Shown here one piece after another: positions 17,558 to 28,232 of a stretch of 64,000 nt of DNA. Each line of letters opens with the position of its first letter. The first letter of the stretch is position 1. The translations under genes and the position numbers were made by a program. The stretch is from Rhodococcus rhodochrous (GTDB lineage: Bacteria; Actinomycetota; Actinomycetes; Mycobacteriales; Mycobacteriaceae): positions 1,302,001 to 1,366,000 of the forward strand of contig NZ_CP027557.1 of the NCBI RefSeq assembly GCF_014854695.1. Direction: 5' to 3'. Under the pieces are notes generated by a model. The model did no database searches. It was given only the letters and a program-made list of their open reading frames with translations, and was not told the DNA's origin.

Positions 17558-17588
17558 ATACACGGCCCCAAAGGGTGGAACCGTGTAT
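17558..17588. promoter_or_regulatory. Inverted repeat in the greA upstream region
   Basis: ATACACGG (17558-17565) and CCGTGTAT (17581-17588) are perfect 8-bp arms 15 nt apart. On the minus strand a TAAAAT hexamer (17600-17595) lies just before the repeat, so the repeat would sit at the start of a long greA leader. It could be an operator or an RNA hairpin. The rest of the 17412-17658 gap shows nothing else I can name. Confidence 0.4.
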
Positions 17589-17658
17589 CCGGCTATTTTA
17601 GCATCACTCCCGTCGCTGCTCCGGGAAAGCGCAGGAAGACGCTGGTCGCGGCAGGTTC

Positions 17659-18087
17659 CTAGGGTGCGCGGAGGTACTCGGGGGCCTCGGTGGCGCAGCC
17701 GTAGGTGTCGCCCATTCCGGGGCGTTGTGACGTCTTGACCGTGGAGGTCAGCACGACCGTCTGCGAATCGGATGCCGGGATGAGCACCTCGCGCCGTCCG
17801 GTCTCGCTGCCGTCCTTCGACCGGGCCCGGATGATGCAGACGGCGTCCTCGGACGGATCGTCGCGCGTGACCTTGAGCTGGATGTCGATGGTGCTGTCGT
17901 CGATGATCTCGAAGGCGACGACCTCCGACTCGATCGGAGCGGAGTTGTTCTGGAACAGAACGAACGCCACGACGAGCCCCGCGAGCAGACCGGCGAGGGT
18001 GAAACCCCAGCGCTTGCCGCGTGTCGACACGCGGGGTCCGGGGTACCGGGAGGAGGGGTACCGGTCGGTGGGCACGGTGTTGCTCAT
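17659..18087 (-). CDS. DUF4307 membrane protein
   Basis: 142 residues from ATG 18087 (GAAAG ribosome site); a longer reading to 18249 overlaps the mca promoter and is unlikely. A Pro/Arg-rich N-terminus (about 1-28) precedes one membrane helix (about 30-52, GFTLAGLLAGLVVAFVLF). An extracytoplasmic beta-rich domain with two Cys (AVCIIRARS and YGCATEAP) follows. This is the layout of DUF4307 proteins, such as Rv1081c beside mca. No function is known. Confidence 0.85.
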   Translation of the reverse strand: MSNTVPTDRYPSSRYPGPRVSTRGKRWGFTLAGLLAGLVVAFVLFQNNSAPIESEVVAFEIIDDSTIDIQLKVTRDDPSEDAVCIIRARSKDGSETGRREVLIPASDSQTVVLTSTVKTSQRPGMGDTYGCATEAPEYLRAP

Positions 18088-18249
18088 CACTTTGCTTTCA
18101 CAGCGGAACGATGGATCGGGCGTCGCCGCAGGGTCACGGCTGACGTCGGAATTATCAGGTGGAACTATAGAGGACGGATCCGAAGCGACCGCGACGCGGG
18201 CGCAGGGTCGGTTCCGGCGAAGCAGACGACGTGAGGTGGAGGAATACAC

Positions 18250-19128
18250 GTGAGCGGACTACGGCTCATGGCCGTGCACGCCCATCCCGACGACGAGTCG
18301 AGCAAGGGCGCGGCCACGATGGCCCGGTACTCGGCCGAGGGGCACGAGGTCCTGGTGGTCACGCTCACGGGCGGAGAGCGCGGCGACATCCTGAATCCCG
18401 CTATGGACGTGCCCGGCATCCGTGAGCGCATGAGCGAGGTGCGCCAGGAGGAGATGGCCGAGGCGGCCCGCATCCTCGGGGTGCGGCAGCAATGGCTCGG
18501 CTTCGTCGACTCCGGACTGCCCGAGGGCGACCCCAAGCCCCCGCTGCCGGAGGGCTGCTTCGCAGCGATCCCGCTCGACGAACCGGTCCGCCGGCTCGTG
18601 CAGTCGGTGCGCGAGTTCCGCCCCCATGTCATGACCACCTACGACGAGAACGGCGGCTACCCGCACCCCGACCACATCCGGTGCCACGAGGTGTCGGTCG
18701 CGGCCTACGACGCGGCCGCGGATCCGGATTTCCATCCCGAGCTGGGCGAGCCCTGGGCGGTGAGAAAGCTCTACTACTCGCACGGTTTCATCCGTAAGCG
18801 GCTCGAACTGTTCCGCGAGGAATACGAGCGTCGCGGGGAGCCCTTCCCGATGGAGCAGTGGCTCAGCAAGTGGCGCACCGAGCAGGGCGACATCATGGGG
18901 CGCGTGACCACCCAGATCACCTGTGGCGACTACTTCCCGAAGCGCGACGATGCGCTGCGGGCCCACGCCACCCAGATCGACCCCAACGGATCGTTCTTCG
19001 CGGTGCCGTTGGACATCCAGCAGAAGGTGTGGCCGACCGAGGAGTTCGAGTTGGCCAAGACCCGCGTGAGCACGGAGCTTCCCGAGACGGATCTGTTCGC
19101 GGGCATCGAGGACGGACAGGGCAAATGA
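18250..19128 (+). CDS. mca: Mycothiol S-conjugate amidase
   Basis: 292 residues of the LmbE/MshB-like zinc amidase fold. The AHPDDES motif supplies zinc ligands His12 and Asp15, and [12 protein letters not shown] supplies the third His. Length, motifs and neighbours match Rv1082. The enzyme cleaves mycothiol-toxin conjugates to a mercapturic acid, which is exported, and glucosaminyl-inositol, which is recycled. The GTG start has GGTGGAGG 7-9 bases upstream. It overlaps the next gene by 4 bp (ATGA), so the two are translationally coupled. Confidence 0.96.
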   Translation: MSGLRLMAVHAHPDDESSKGAATMARYSAEGHEVLVVTLTGGERGDILNPAMDVPGIRERMSEVRQEEMAEAARILGVRQQWLGFVDSGLPEGDPKPPLPEGCFAAIPLDEPVRRLVQSVREFRPHVMTTYDENGGYPHPDHIRCHEVSVAAYDAAADPDFHPELGEPWAVRKLYYSHGFIRKRLELFREEYERRGEPFPMEQWLSKWRTEQGDIMGRVTTQITCGDYFPKRDDALRAHATQIDPNGSFFAVPLDIQQKVWPTEEFELAKTRVSTELPETDLFAGIEDGQGK

Positions 19129-19448
19129 CGATAGGCACGCTCGCGGTCGATGTTCTGGCCGTCGAGATTCTGGCTCAGGAGCCGACCGGCCCCGAGTTCG
19201 GCAAGGCGTCCCCGCTCGGACTGGCCATCGTGGTGGTCCTGCTGGTCGCGACCGCTCTGCTGATCTGGAACATGAACAAGCGGCTGAAGAAGCTGCCCGA
19301 GAACTTCCAGCCGGAGCACCCCGAGCCCGACCAGGCCGTGGACGACGGCACGCTGCCGGGTGCGATCCCCGGCGGTGCCGAGGAGGAGAAGGCCGGCGGC
19401 ACGAAGGCCACCGGTCCGGAACGTCCGGAACCCACCAAGGGAAGCTGA
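19125..19448 (+). CDS. Small membrane protein coupled to mca
   Basis: 107 residues. A short N-terminus is followed by one strong membrane helix (about 29-51), a basic [10 protein letters not shown] segment and then a Pro/Glu/Gly-rich tail. The ATG overlaps the mca stop by 4 bp. The position and layout match Rv1083. There are no catalytic motifs; it could tether Mca or help conjugate export, but that is inference from coupling only. Confidence 0.85.
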   Translation: MTIGTLAVDVLAVEILAQEPTGPEFGKASPLGLAIVVVLLVATALLIWNMNKRLKKLPENFQPEHPEPDQAVDDGTLPGAIPGGAEEEKAGGTKATGPERPEPTKGS

Positions 19449-19491
19449 CGACCGGCCGTCACCGACGATGCTCCTTCCGTAGCGTGGGGGC

Positions 19492-21486
<1,995 letters not shown>

Positions 21487-21490
21487 CCTG

Positions 21491-22153
21491 TCACGGCCAC
21501 GCGGAGACGGTGCGCGAGCCGAGGAAATCGCCCGTGCTCGTCACCGGTGCTTCGAGCATTCCGGCGATCGCGTCGACGAGGAACAGGGCGAAACCCGTCC
21601 AGTCGGGTTCCACCCGTTCCCGTTCCAGGCGTGCTTCGTAGTCGGCGCATGCGTCCACGACGAGTTTCCCCAGTAGCCACGACCGGCCGGTGATCACCAC
21701 GTCGGGGATGTCGGCGACGCACGCCCTGGCCCGTTCGATCAGAGCGTCGAGATAGGGATCCTCGACGACGTTCCGGGCCGCGATGTCGACCATCGAGGGG
21801 ACCGTCCGCAGCTGTCGGAGGAACCGGGCGCGCCAACCGGGGACGGGCATCGATGCGAGCTGATCGGTGAACGGGACGACGAGGCAGCTCAGGTAGTCGC
21901 GCAGTCCCGGTTCGGGGCCGAGCAGCCCGACGAGTTCGGCTCGTCGTCGGCGGGTGTCCTCGGCGTAGCGGGTGACCATGGCACGGACGAGTTCTTCCCT
22001 GCTCCCGAAGTGATAGTTGACGGCCGAGTGGTTCGCGTTGCCCGCGTGCTCGGCGATGCGCCGGTTCGAGACACCGTCGACGCCGTGGGTCGCGAACAGC
22101 TCCTCCGCGGAGTCGAGTAGTGCTCGCCGTGCCTGGTCGCCGTAGGTGCTCAC
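21491..22153 (-). CDS. TetR-family transcriptional regulator
   Basis: 220 residues. The N-terminal HTH (about 5-55) has the typical FATHGVDGVSNRRIAEHAG ... NYHFGSREELV pattern. The C-terminal ligand/dimer domain is variable and includes a RTVPSMVDIAARNVVEDPYLD segment seen in several actinobacterial TetRs. It is divergent from the YhgE/Pip-like gene across 187 bp and so probably represses it. The start is GTG 22153; no strong ribosome site is visible. The stop lies 5 bp from that of the convergent DUF255 gene. Confidence 0.88.
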   Translation of the reverse strand: MSTYGDQARRALLDSAEELFATHGVDGVSNRRIAEHAGNANHSAVNYHFGSREELVRAMVTRYAEDTRRRRAELVGLLGPEPGLRDYLSCLVVPFTDQLASMPVPGWRARFLRQLRTVPSMVDIAARNVVEDPYLDALIERARACVADIPDVVITGRSWLLGKLVVDACADYEARLERERVEPDWTGFALFLVDAIAGMLEAPVTSTGDFLGSRTVSAWP

Positions 22154-22217
22154 GCTGGAACCCGCTGCTCTCTCGTTCTGCCGTACGGCTCATCGGTGGG
22201 TGGGACGAACGTCACCA

Positions 22218-22265
22218 GTGTCTCAGGTTGTCCACTTTAAGACACGCGGCGTAGATTTTTAAGTC
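22218..22265. promoter_or_regulatory. Divergent promoter/operator region for the TetR and YhgE genes
   Basis: This is an AT-rich patch in the 187-bp divergent gap. GTGTCT (22218-22223) and AGACAC (22240-22245) form an inverted repeat with a 16-nt centre, and TTTAAGAC (22236) and TTTAAGTC (22258) are direct repeats 22 bp apart. Both are plausible TetR contacts; neither is a known box. Confidence 0.35.
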
Positions 22266-22340
22266 AGTCAGCGTATTTCCGAGGTGCCGGTACCGGCCGG
22301 GAAGCGTTCAGTCCGTGACCGGATATCGAGGAGTTCGTCA

Positions 22341-24446
22341 GTGACCGACACCGCCACGACCGAGAAGAACGATCCACCGGGAGGCGACGGCCCGACCGAG
22401 GCCGAGCTCGCCCGCGCCCGCAAGGAACAGATCGGGCGCTACGTCGCGATCTTCGTGATGCCGCTGTTGATGGTCGGCATGATGATCACCGGCTACCTGT
22501 ACGCGATGCATGCGCCTGCTCCGCACGACATGCCGATCGCCGTCGCCGGATCGTCGCAGCAGGCCTACGACTTCGCCCGCGCGCTCGAGGGCGCCGATCC
22601 GGAGGCGGTCGACGTCCGCGTCGTCGGAACCGACGAGCAGGCACGCGACCTCGTGCTCTCGCGAGAGGTGGCGGGCGCGGTCTCGTTGTCCGACGCGGGC
22701 ACCGCCACCGTGTACACCGCCGGCGCCGCCGGGGCCTCGCAGTCGAACATGGTCACCGGTCTGGTGGCCCCGCCGATCATCGGATCGGGCCTCGACCTCA
22801 CCGTCGAGGACCTGGCTCCGCTGCCGGACCACGACATGGCCGGTCTGGGCGTGATGTTCATGGCGCAGGCATTGATGCTCGCGGGCTACATGCCGCTGAG
22901 CATCATGCTGTCCAACTCGCCCGAGCTGCTGCGCTTCCGTCGCATCGTGCCCCTGCTCGCAGGCTGGTCGGTGCTGATCGGCACCCTCGTGTGGGTCGTC
23001 GCAGGCCCGATCCTCGGCGCGGTCGAGGGCCCCACCGCGACGCTGCTGGGAATCAGTTGGCTGTCCATCTTCGCCGTGGGCTCGGTGCAGTTGTTCCTCA
23101 CCCGGATCCTCGGACCGATGGCGGTCCTGGTGGGCATGCTCTTCGTGATGGTCCTCGGCGTCCCCGCGTCGAACCTCGGCATGTCGATCTACGCGTTGCC
23201 GTCGATCTACGTCCCGCTCCACGGTTTCCTGCCCACCGCGGCCGCAGGAGAAGCCCTGAGGTCGGTCGTCTACTTCGGTGGTGACGGACTCGGCGGCCAC
23301 ATCACGGTCCTGGTGATCGGCGCGCTGCTCGCCCTCGCCGCGACGCTCGGTGTCGATGCCCTCAAGCGTCGCCGCAACCCCGACGCGGGCGATCCCGAGA
23401 TCACGATGCCCTCGCTCACCTCCGGCCCGCGTCCGAAGAGCGACCGCGTCCGGTACCTGACGCTGGCGTTCTTCCCGTTCGCCATGGTCGTGCTGATGCT
23501 CTCGATCATGCTCGGCGCGATGTACCAGCCGACGCCGCGCGAGATGCCCGTCACCGTCGTCGCCGCGAGCACCGAACAGGCCGAGCAGACGGTCGCCGGG
23601 CTCGAGCAGAACATGTCGGGCCTGTTCGACCTGCGTACGTCCGACTCCATCGACGACGCCCGCGCCGCCGTTCAGGACCGTGAGATCGTCGCCGCCTTCG
23701 TCCTGCCGTCCGCCACCTCGCCCACCGCGACCATCATCACCAACGAGGCCGCAGGGATGAGCCAGCAGCAGGTCGTGCGGCAGACCTTCGAGCAGGTCGC
23801 CGCGGGTATGCAGCTGCCGCTCGTCGTCGAGAACATCGCGCCGCTGCCGGGCTCCGACACGATGGGCACCGTGACGCTCTACGTCGCCATGGGCTGGATC
23901 ATGTCCGGTTTCATGGTGATCGTCGTAGCCGGCGGTGCGCAGCCCGCCGCGATGGTCCTGCGACAGATCGTGCCCATCTCCGCCGGGTGGGCGCTGTTCA
24001 TGCCGGCCCTGCTCTGGGTGATCGCCGACCCGATCACCGGAGCCGTCGACGGGCATTTCCTCCCGCTGTGGGGTGTCGGCATCGTCGCGACGTTCACGAC
24101 ATCGATGTTCACTTTGGCGCTGCACCGCCTGTTCGGTCTGCTCTCCGTCATCCCCGCCGTCGGCATCTTGATGTTCATCGGCGTACCCGCCTCGAACGGT
24201 GCGATGTCGGTCTACATGACGCCGGAGATCTTCAAGTTCCTGCACGGCGTGCTGCCGATGCCGGCGGCTGTGGAATCGGTGCGGTCGATCCTCTACTTCG
24301 GGGGCGATGCCGTCGGAACGCACCTGATCACGTTCGTGATCTGGGGTGCGGTCTCGTTGCTGTTCGTGGTTGCCTTCGACCGGTTCCGCGGAGACCCGCA
24401 GACCGCCGAGGAACCGGCGCAGGAGCGCGCGACCGAGAAGGTCTAA
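22341..24446 (+). CDS. Internally duplicated YhgE/Pip-like membrane protein
   Basis: 701 residues made of two homologous halves about 340 residues apart. Each half has one N-terminal membrane helix, an extracytoplasmic domain of about 120 residues and a cluster of five membrane helices. The duplication is plain in the paired motifs GVPASN (about 273 and 613) and LHG-LP-AA-ES/AL-RS-YFGGD. YhgE/Pip proteins act as phage receptors or ABC-2-type export components. The start is GTG 22341 with GAGGAG upstream; a longer frame to 22284 overlaps the control region. It is probably under the divergent TetR gene. Its stop overlaps the convergent mscS stop by 3 bp. Confidence 0.85.
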   Translation: MTDTATTEKNDPPGGDGPTEAELARARKEQIGRYVAIFVMPLLMVGMMITGYLYAMHAPAPHDMPIAVAGSSQQAYDFARALEGADPEAVDVRVVGTDEQARDLVLSREVAGAVSLSDAGTATVYTAGAAGASQSNMVTGLVAPPIIGSGLDLTVEDLAPLPDHDMAGLGVMFMAQALMLAGYMPLSIMLSNSPELLRFRRIVPLLAGWSVLIGTLVWVVAGPILGAVEGPTATLLGISWLSIFAVGSVQLFLTRILGPMAVLVGMLFVMVLGVPASNLGMSIYALPSIYVPLHGFLPTAAAGEALRSVVYFGGDGLGGHITVLVIGALLALAATLGVDALKRRRNPDAGDPEITMPSLTSGPRPKSDRVRYLTLAFFPFAMVVLMLSIMLGAMYQPTPREMPVTVVAASTEQAEQTVAGLEQNMSGLFDLRTSDSIDDARAAVQDREIVAAFVLPSATSPTATIITNEAAGMSQQQVVRQTFEQVAAGMQLPLVVENIAPLPGSDTMGTVTLYVAMGWIMSGFMVIVVAGGAQPAAMVLRQIVPISAGWALFMPALLWVIADPITGAVDGHFLPLWGVGIVATFTTSMFTLALHRLFGLLSVIPAVGILMFIGVPASNGAMSVYMTPEIFKFLHGVLPMPAAVESVRSILYFGGDAVGTHLITFVIWGAVSLLFVVAFDRFRGDPQTAEEPAQERATEKV

Positions 24447-25360
24447 CCGGTCGCAGGGGCTGCGACCGCGAGATTCGGCGACTCGATGCCGTGCTGATCG
24501 AACGCCTCGAGCACCGCGCGGGTGAGGCTGCGGCGGATCGCCCACTGCTTGCCGGCCCGCACGCGCACGGTCAGCCGCAGCGTCACCGCACCCGCCGTCA
24601 CGGAGTTGACCCCGAGCAATTCGGGCTTCTCCAGGACGTCGGGTGCGATGTCGTCGCGTTCGACGCCGTCGAGCACGGCCCGCAGCGCGATCTGGCAGGC
24701 GCGGTCGACATTGGAGGTCGGCGCGATCGGCACGTCGATCACGGAGACGGCGTGGCCCTGGCTCATGTTGCCGACGCGCAGGATCTCGCCGTTACGGCAG
24801 AACCACAGGGTGCCGTCGATGTCGCGGACGGTCGTCACGCGCAGGCCGACCGACTCGACGGTGCCCACCGCGTCGCCGAGGTCCACCACGTCGCCCACGC
24901 CGTACTGGTCCTCGAGCAACATGAACATGCCCGAGATGAAATCCCGCACGAGGTTCTGCGCACCGAAACCGAGCGCGACACCGGCGATACCGGCCGAGGC
25001 GATGAACGGCGCGACATTGAAGCCGAGGGTGTCGAGCGTCTGCAGCACCACCCAGACGAGCACGACGACCGACACGCCGGACTTGAACACCGAGCCGATC
25101 GTCTGGGCACGCTGGATCCGACGTTCGCGCGCGTAGGGATCACCGATGGCGCGTTCGGCGCGTTCCTGAAGCGGCGCGAGGAACGATCGGCGCGGCTTGC
25201 CGGATCTCTCGCGCGGCTTCGTCATGCGGTCGATCAACCGGTGGAGGACGAAGCGAAGCGCGATCGCGACGGCGATGTAACTCACGATCGCCAGCGGCCG
25301 GTGGATCAGCCAGTCCCGGTTGGTCTCGGTCAGTTCGAAGGCGAGCAACGGAATAGACAT
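24443..25360 (-). CDS. MscS-family mechanosensitive channel
   Basis: 305 residues. There is one clear N-terminal helix and, after a charged linker, two further helices. The last contains the pore motif of the family (FIASAGIAGVALGFGAQNLV, then RDFISG), followed by the beta domain (DQYGVGDVVDLGDAVGTVESV). The channel would release osmolytes on hypo-osmotic shock. No calcium- or nucleotide-binding extension is present. Convergent overlap with the YhgE-like gene limits transcription read-through between them. Confidence 0.93.
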   Translation of the reverse strand: MSIPLLAFELTETNRDWLIHRPLAIVSYIAVAIALRFVLHRLIDRMTKPRERSGKPRRSFLAPLQERAERAIGDPYARERRIQRAQTIGSVFKSGVSVVVLVWVVLQTLDTLGFNVAPFIASAGIAGVALGFGAQNLVRDFISGMFMLLEDQYGVGDVVDLGDAVGTVESVGLRVTTVRDIDGTLWFCRNGEILRVGNMSQGHAVSVIDVPIAPTSNVDRACQIALRAVLDGVERDDIAPDVLEKPELLGVNSVTAGAVTLRLTVRVRAGKQWAIRRSLTRAVLEAFDQHGIESPNLAVAAPATG

Positions 25361-25434
25361 CCCTCGCGAGTCTACAAACGGGTGCCGGTTGCTTCAGGTG
25401 GTGTGAGAAGTTGCACGAAGCAGCTCGTGAGGTT

Positions 25435-26103
25435 TCAACCGAGAATCACGAGCCACACCGCTACCGCATGACACAGGGCTGCGATCACCGTGGCGGCGTG
25501 GAAGAACTCGTGGTGTCCGAAGGTCGCGGGCCACGGATCGGGCCAGCGGGTCGCGTAGAGGATCGCTCCGCCGCTGTAGAACAACCCGCCGACCAGCAGG
25601 AGCAGCATGGGGGCCAGACCGACCTCGGCGACCAGCTGTCCGGCGACGGGCACGATCGCCCATCCGAGCAACAGATACAGCGGCACACCGACCCAGCGCG
25701 GCGCCGTCGGCCACAGCATCTTCAGGGCCACGCCCGCCAGCGCGCCCGCCCATACGACGATCAACAGCGGCCGCCCGGACTCCGGAGGCAGGGCGAGCGT
25801 CGCGAACGGCGTGTAGCTGCCGGCGATGAACACGAAGATCATCGAGTGGTCGGCGCGCTTCATCCACACGCGGGCCCGGGGACCCCAGTTCAGGCGGTGG
25901 TAGAGGGCGCTGACTCCGAACACTCCGCACACGGTGAGGCTGTAGATCGTCGCGGGGAGTACGGCGTCCGGACGGTCGGCGAGGAAAGCCGCGGCCGCGA
26001 CGAGCGCGGCACCGGCGACGACGGCCACGCCGAACGCCCACGCGTGGATCCATCCGCGCATCCGCGGTTTGACGGGCAGTTCCTCGAGGCCGAAGGCCGT
26101 CAT
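25435..26103 (-). CDS. Hemolysin III / PAQR-family membrane protein
   Basis: 222 residues with seven hydrophobic segments. The three PAQR signatures are present: SALYHR, DHSMIFVFIAGSYTPF and HHEFFHAAT, supplying the conserved Ser, Asp and three His of the predicted zinc site. The family includes bacterial 'hemolysin III' (YqfA) and eukaryotic adiponectin receptors. The order before the Z-prenyl synthase matches Rv1085c. The ATG at 26103 is preferred over 26142, because GGAAGGAG lies 7 bases upstream and the longer reading runs into a palindromic operator. Confidence 0.9.
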   Translation of the reverse strand: MTAFGLEELPVKPRMRGWIHAWAFGVAVVAGAALVAAAAFLADRPDAVLPATIYSLTVCGVFGVSALYHRLNWGPRARVWMKRADHSMIFVFIAGSYTPFATLALPPESGRPLLIVVWAGALAGVALKMLWPTAPRWVGVPLYLLLGWAIVPVAGQLVAEVGLAPMLLLLVGGLFYSGGAILYATRWPDPWPATFGHHEFFHAATVIAALCHAVAVWLVILG

Positions 26104-26131
26104 GCGTGCGCTCCTTCCGGTACCGAGGGGT

Positions 26132-26151
26132 AACCTACGCACCCGTAGGTT
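26132..26151. promoter_or_regulatory. 20-bp palindromic operator candidate upstream of the hemolysin III gene
   Basis: AACCTACG-cacc-CGTAGGTT is a perfect 8-4-8 palindrome, 29-48 bp upstream of the hemolysin III ATG and about 110 bp before the divergent Z-prenyl synthase gene. Size and symmetry fit a TetR-type dimer site. I cannot name the regulator. Confidence 0.6.
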
Positions 26152-26260
26152 TGTTCCGTCGCCACGTTACCGCCTGCGAGGGCGCTCCGGGAGACTCTGT
26201 GACCACCGCCGCGACCGTCCGTACGCCTGGGCGTAATGTGACTCGCGTGGTGATGACGGG

Positions 26261-27028
26261 GTGAGCGTCCGCGGACTGCTGTACCGGCTCTACGAGCGCC
26301 GGCTGCTGAAGGAACTCGACGGAGCACGGCATCCGCGACACGTCGCGGTCATGTGCGACGGTAATCGGCGTTGGGCGCGCGAGAACGGTTTCACCGACGT
26401 CAGTCACGGCCACCGCGAAGGTGCCAAGAAGATCGCCGAGCTGCTGAGCTGGTGCGATGCGGCCGGCATCGAGACGGCGACGATCTACCTGCTGTCCACC
26501 GAGAACCTCCGGCGCGATCCGGAGGAGCTCGATGCGCTGCTCGAGATCATCTCCGACGTGGTGGAGGAGATCTCCGCGCCCGGCCAGAACTGGGGCGTGA
26601 AGATCGTCGGCACCACCGACCTGCTCCCGGCCGACCACGCCAAGCGACTGCACGAGGCCGCCGCCGGCACTGCGGGCCGGACGGGCACGCACGTCAACGT
26701 GGCCGTCGGGTACGGCGGTCGCCAGGAGATCGTCGATGCGGTGCAGTCGCTTCTGCGGGTGCGCTACGCGCAGGGGCTGCGTGGCGAGGAGCTCGTCGAG
26801 TCGGTGACGGTCGACGGCGTCGACAGTCACCTCTACACCTCCGGTCAGCCCGATCCGGACCTCGTGATCCGTACCTCCGGTGAGCAGCGACTGTCCGGAT
26901 TCCTGCTCTGGCAGTCCGCCTACTCGGAGATCTGGTTCACCGAGGCGTACTGGCCCGAGTTCCGCCGGGTCGACTTCCTGCGCGCGCTGCGCGACTACGC
27001 CGCACGGCACCGCCGGTTCGGCGCCTGA
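26261..27028 (+). CDS. Short-chain Z-isoprenyl diphosphate synthase (Rv1086-like Z-FPP synthase)
   Basis: 255 residues of the UPP-synthase fold. Motifs seen are AVMCDGNRRWAR (catalytic Asp and substrate-binding Arg), HREGAKKI, LSTENL, VGYGGRQEI and DLVIRTSGEQRLSGFLLWQSAYSE. The sequence is close to Rv1086, which condenses geranyl and isopentenyl diphosphate to (2Z,6E)-farnesyl diphosphate, the precursor used to build decaprenyl phosphate for arabinogalactan. A long-chain UppS cannot be excluded from sequence alone. The start is GTG 26261; no good ribosome site is seen and a leaderless mRNA is possible. The stop codon lies inside the first unit of a 24-bp tandem repeat. Confidence 0.9.
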   Translation: MSVRGLLYRLYERRLLKELDGARHPRHVAVMCDGNRRWARENGFTDVSHGHREGAKKIAELLSWCDAAGIETATIYLLSTENLRRDPEELDALLEIISDVVEEISAPGQNWGVKIVGTTDLLPADHAKRLHEAAAGTAGRTGTHVNVAVGYGGRQEIVDAVQSLLRVRYAQGLRGEELVESVTVDGVDSHLYTSGQPDPDLVIRTSGEQRLSGFLLWQSAYSEIWFTEAYWPEFRRVDFLRALRDYAARHRRFGA

Positions 27029-27125
27029 CGGCACCGCCGGTTCGGCGCCTGACGGCACCGCCGGTTCGGCGCCTGACGGCACCGCCGGTTCGGCGCCTGA
27101 CGGCACCGCCGGTTCGGCGCCTGAG
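27006..27125. repeat. 24-bp tandem repeat, five near-perfect copies, at the prenyl synthase 3' end
   Basis: Units lie at 27006-27029, 27030-27053, 27054-27077, 27078-27101 and 27102-27125. The copies are identical apart from the last base of the fifth. Each contains the dyad CGCCG-gtt-CGGCG (5-bp arms, 3-nt centre). The first unit encodes the conserved C-terminus HRRFGA and the TGA stop of the prenyl synthase, so the array grew outward from coding sequence. It ends 24 bp before the convergent coaA stop and may serve as a multi-hairpin terminator. Confidence 0.97.
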
Positions 27126-27148
27126 GCAGGGCCGGGCGGCGGGCCGCG

Positions 27149-28081
27149 TCAGAGCTTGCGCAACCGGAGCCGGTTGATGGCGTGATCCGAGTCCTTGCGC
27201 AGGACCAGGGTCGCGCGCGGTCGTGTGGGCAGGATGTTCTCCACCAGGTTCGGCAGATTGATCGAGTGCCAGATCTCCTTCGCGGCACTCATCGCGTCCC
27301 GGTCCGACAGGTTCGCGTAGTGGTGGAAGTGCGCCTCGGGATCGGCGAAGGACGTCTTGCGCAGCGCGAGAAAGCGCTCCACGTACCACTTCTCGATGTC
27401 CTCGATGCGTGCGTCGACGTAGATGGAGAAGTCGAACAGGTCGGAGACCATCAGACGCGGACCGGTCTGCAGCACGTTGAGGCCCTCGATGATGAGGATG
27501 TCCGGCTGCCGCACGATGTGGTACTGACCCGGGATGATGTCGTACGAGATGTGGGAGTAGATCGGCGCCGCAACCTCTTTCGCTCCCGACTTGACCTCGG
27601 TGACGAACCGCAGCAGTTTGCGCCGGTCGTAGCTCTCGGGAAAACCCTTGCGGTGCATGATGTTGCGCCGCACCAGCTCCTTGGTGGGGTGGAGGAACCC
27701 GTCGGTGGTCACGAGATCCACCCGCGGGTGGTGGTCCCAGCGTGCCAGCAACGCCTGCAGCACACGGGCCGTGGTGGACTTGCCGACCGCCACCGAACCG
27801 GCCACACCGATCACGAACGGCACCTGCTGGTCGGGATGCTTCTCCCCGAGGAAGGTCGCGGTCGCGGCGAACAGTCGCTGCTTCGCTGCGACCTGCAGGT
27901 GGATCAACCGGGCGAGGGGGAGGTACACCTCCGCGACCTCCGCGAGGTCGATCTGCTCGCCCAGGCCCCGAAGCCCGATCAGTTCGTCCTCGGTGAGGAC
28001 GAGGGGAGTCGACTTCCGCAGCGTCCGCCACTGCTTGCGGTCGAACTCGACATACGGGCTCGGTTCGTTCAGACGAGCCAT
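27149..28081 (-). CDS. coaA: Pantothenate kinase, type I
   Basis: 310 residues with the P-loop [17 protein letters not shown] (about residues 92-108). The bacterial CoaA signatures [48 protein letters not shown] and [11 protein letters not shown] are present. It phosphorylates pantothenate in the first step of CoA synthesis and is normally feedback-inhibited by CoA. It is highly similar to Rv1092c. The ATG at 28081 has GGGAAG 8 bases upstream; GTG 28087 would add two residues. Confidence 0.96.
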   Translation of the reverse strand: MARLNEPSPYVEFDRKQWRTLRKSTPLVLTEDELIGLRGLGEQIDLAEVAEVYLPLARLIHLQVAAKQRLFAATATFLGEKHPDQQVPFVIGVAGSVAVGKSTTARVLQALLARWDHHPRVDLVTTDGFLHPTKELVRRNIMHRKGFPESYDRRKLLRFVTEVKSGAKEVAAPIYSHISYDIIPGQYHIVRQPDILIIEGLNVLQTGPRLMVSDLFDFSIYVDARIEDIEKWYVERFLALRKTSFADPEAHFHHYANLSDRDAMSAAKEIWHSINLPNLVENILPTRPRATLVLRKDSDHAINRLRLRKL

Positions 28082-28232
28082 CGGCACGGCTTCCCGGTGG
28101 CGCGGCGGATGCGGCGTTGCATGTCCATGTAACGGATTGTGCTCGCTGACACAGGCGGATGCCTCCTCGGGGTCCCCACTCCGGCGGGTTCTCCCGTGTC
28201 GGGTCGCCGACGAGCGACTAGGCTCGGCCGGT

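Noticed and set aside
26135-27106. Minus-strand ORF with a PSGAEPAV repeat N-terminus
   Set aside because: It is the reverse reading of the Z-prenyl synthase gene and its 24-bp repeat, with no supporting motif.
27006-27125. CRISPR array
   Set aside because: The units are contiguous, with no variable spacers, and the first overlaps coding sequence; no cas gene is present.
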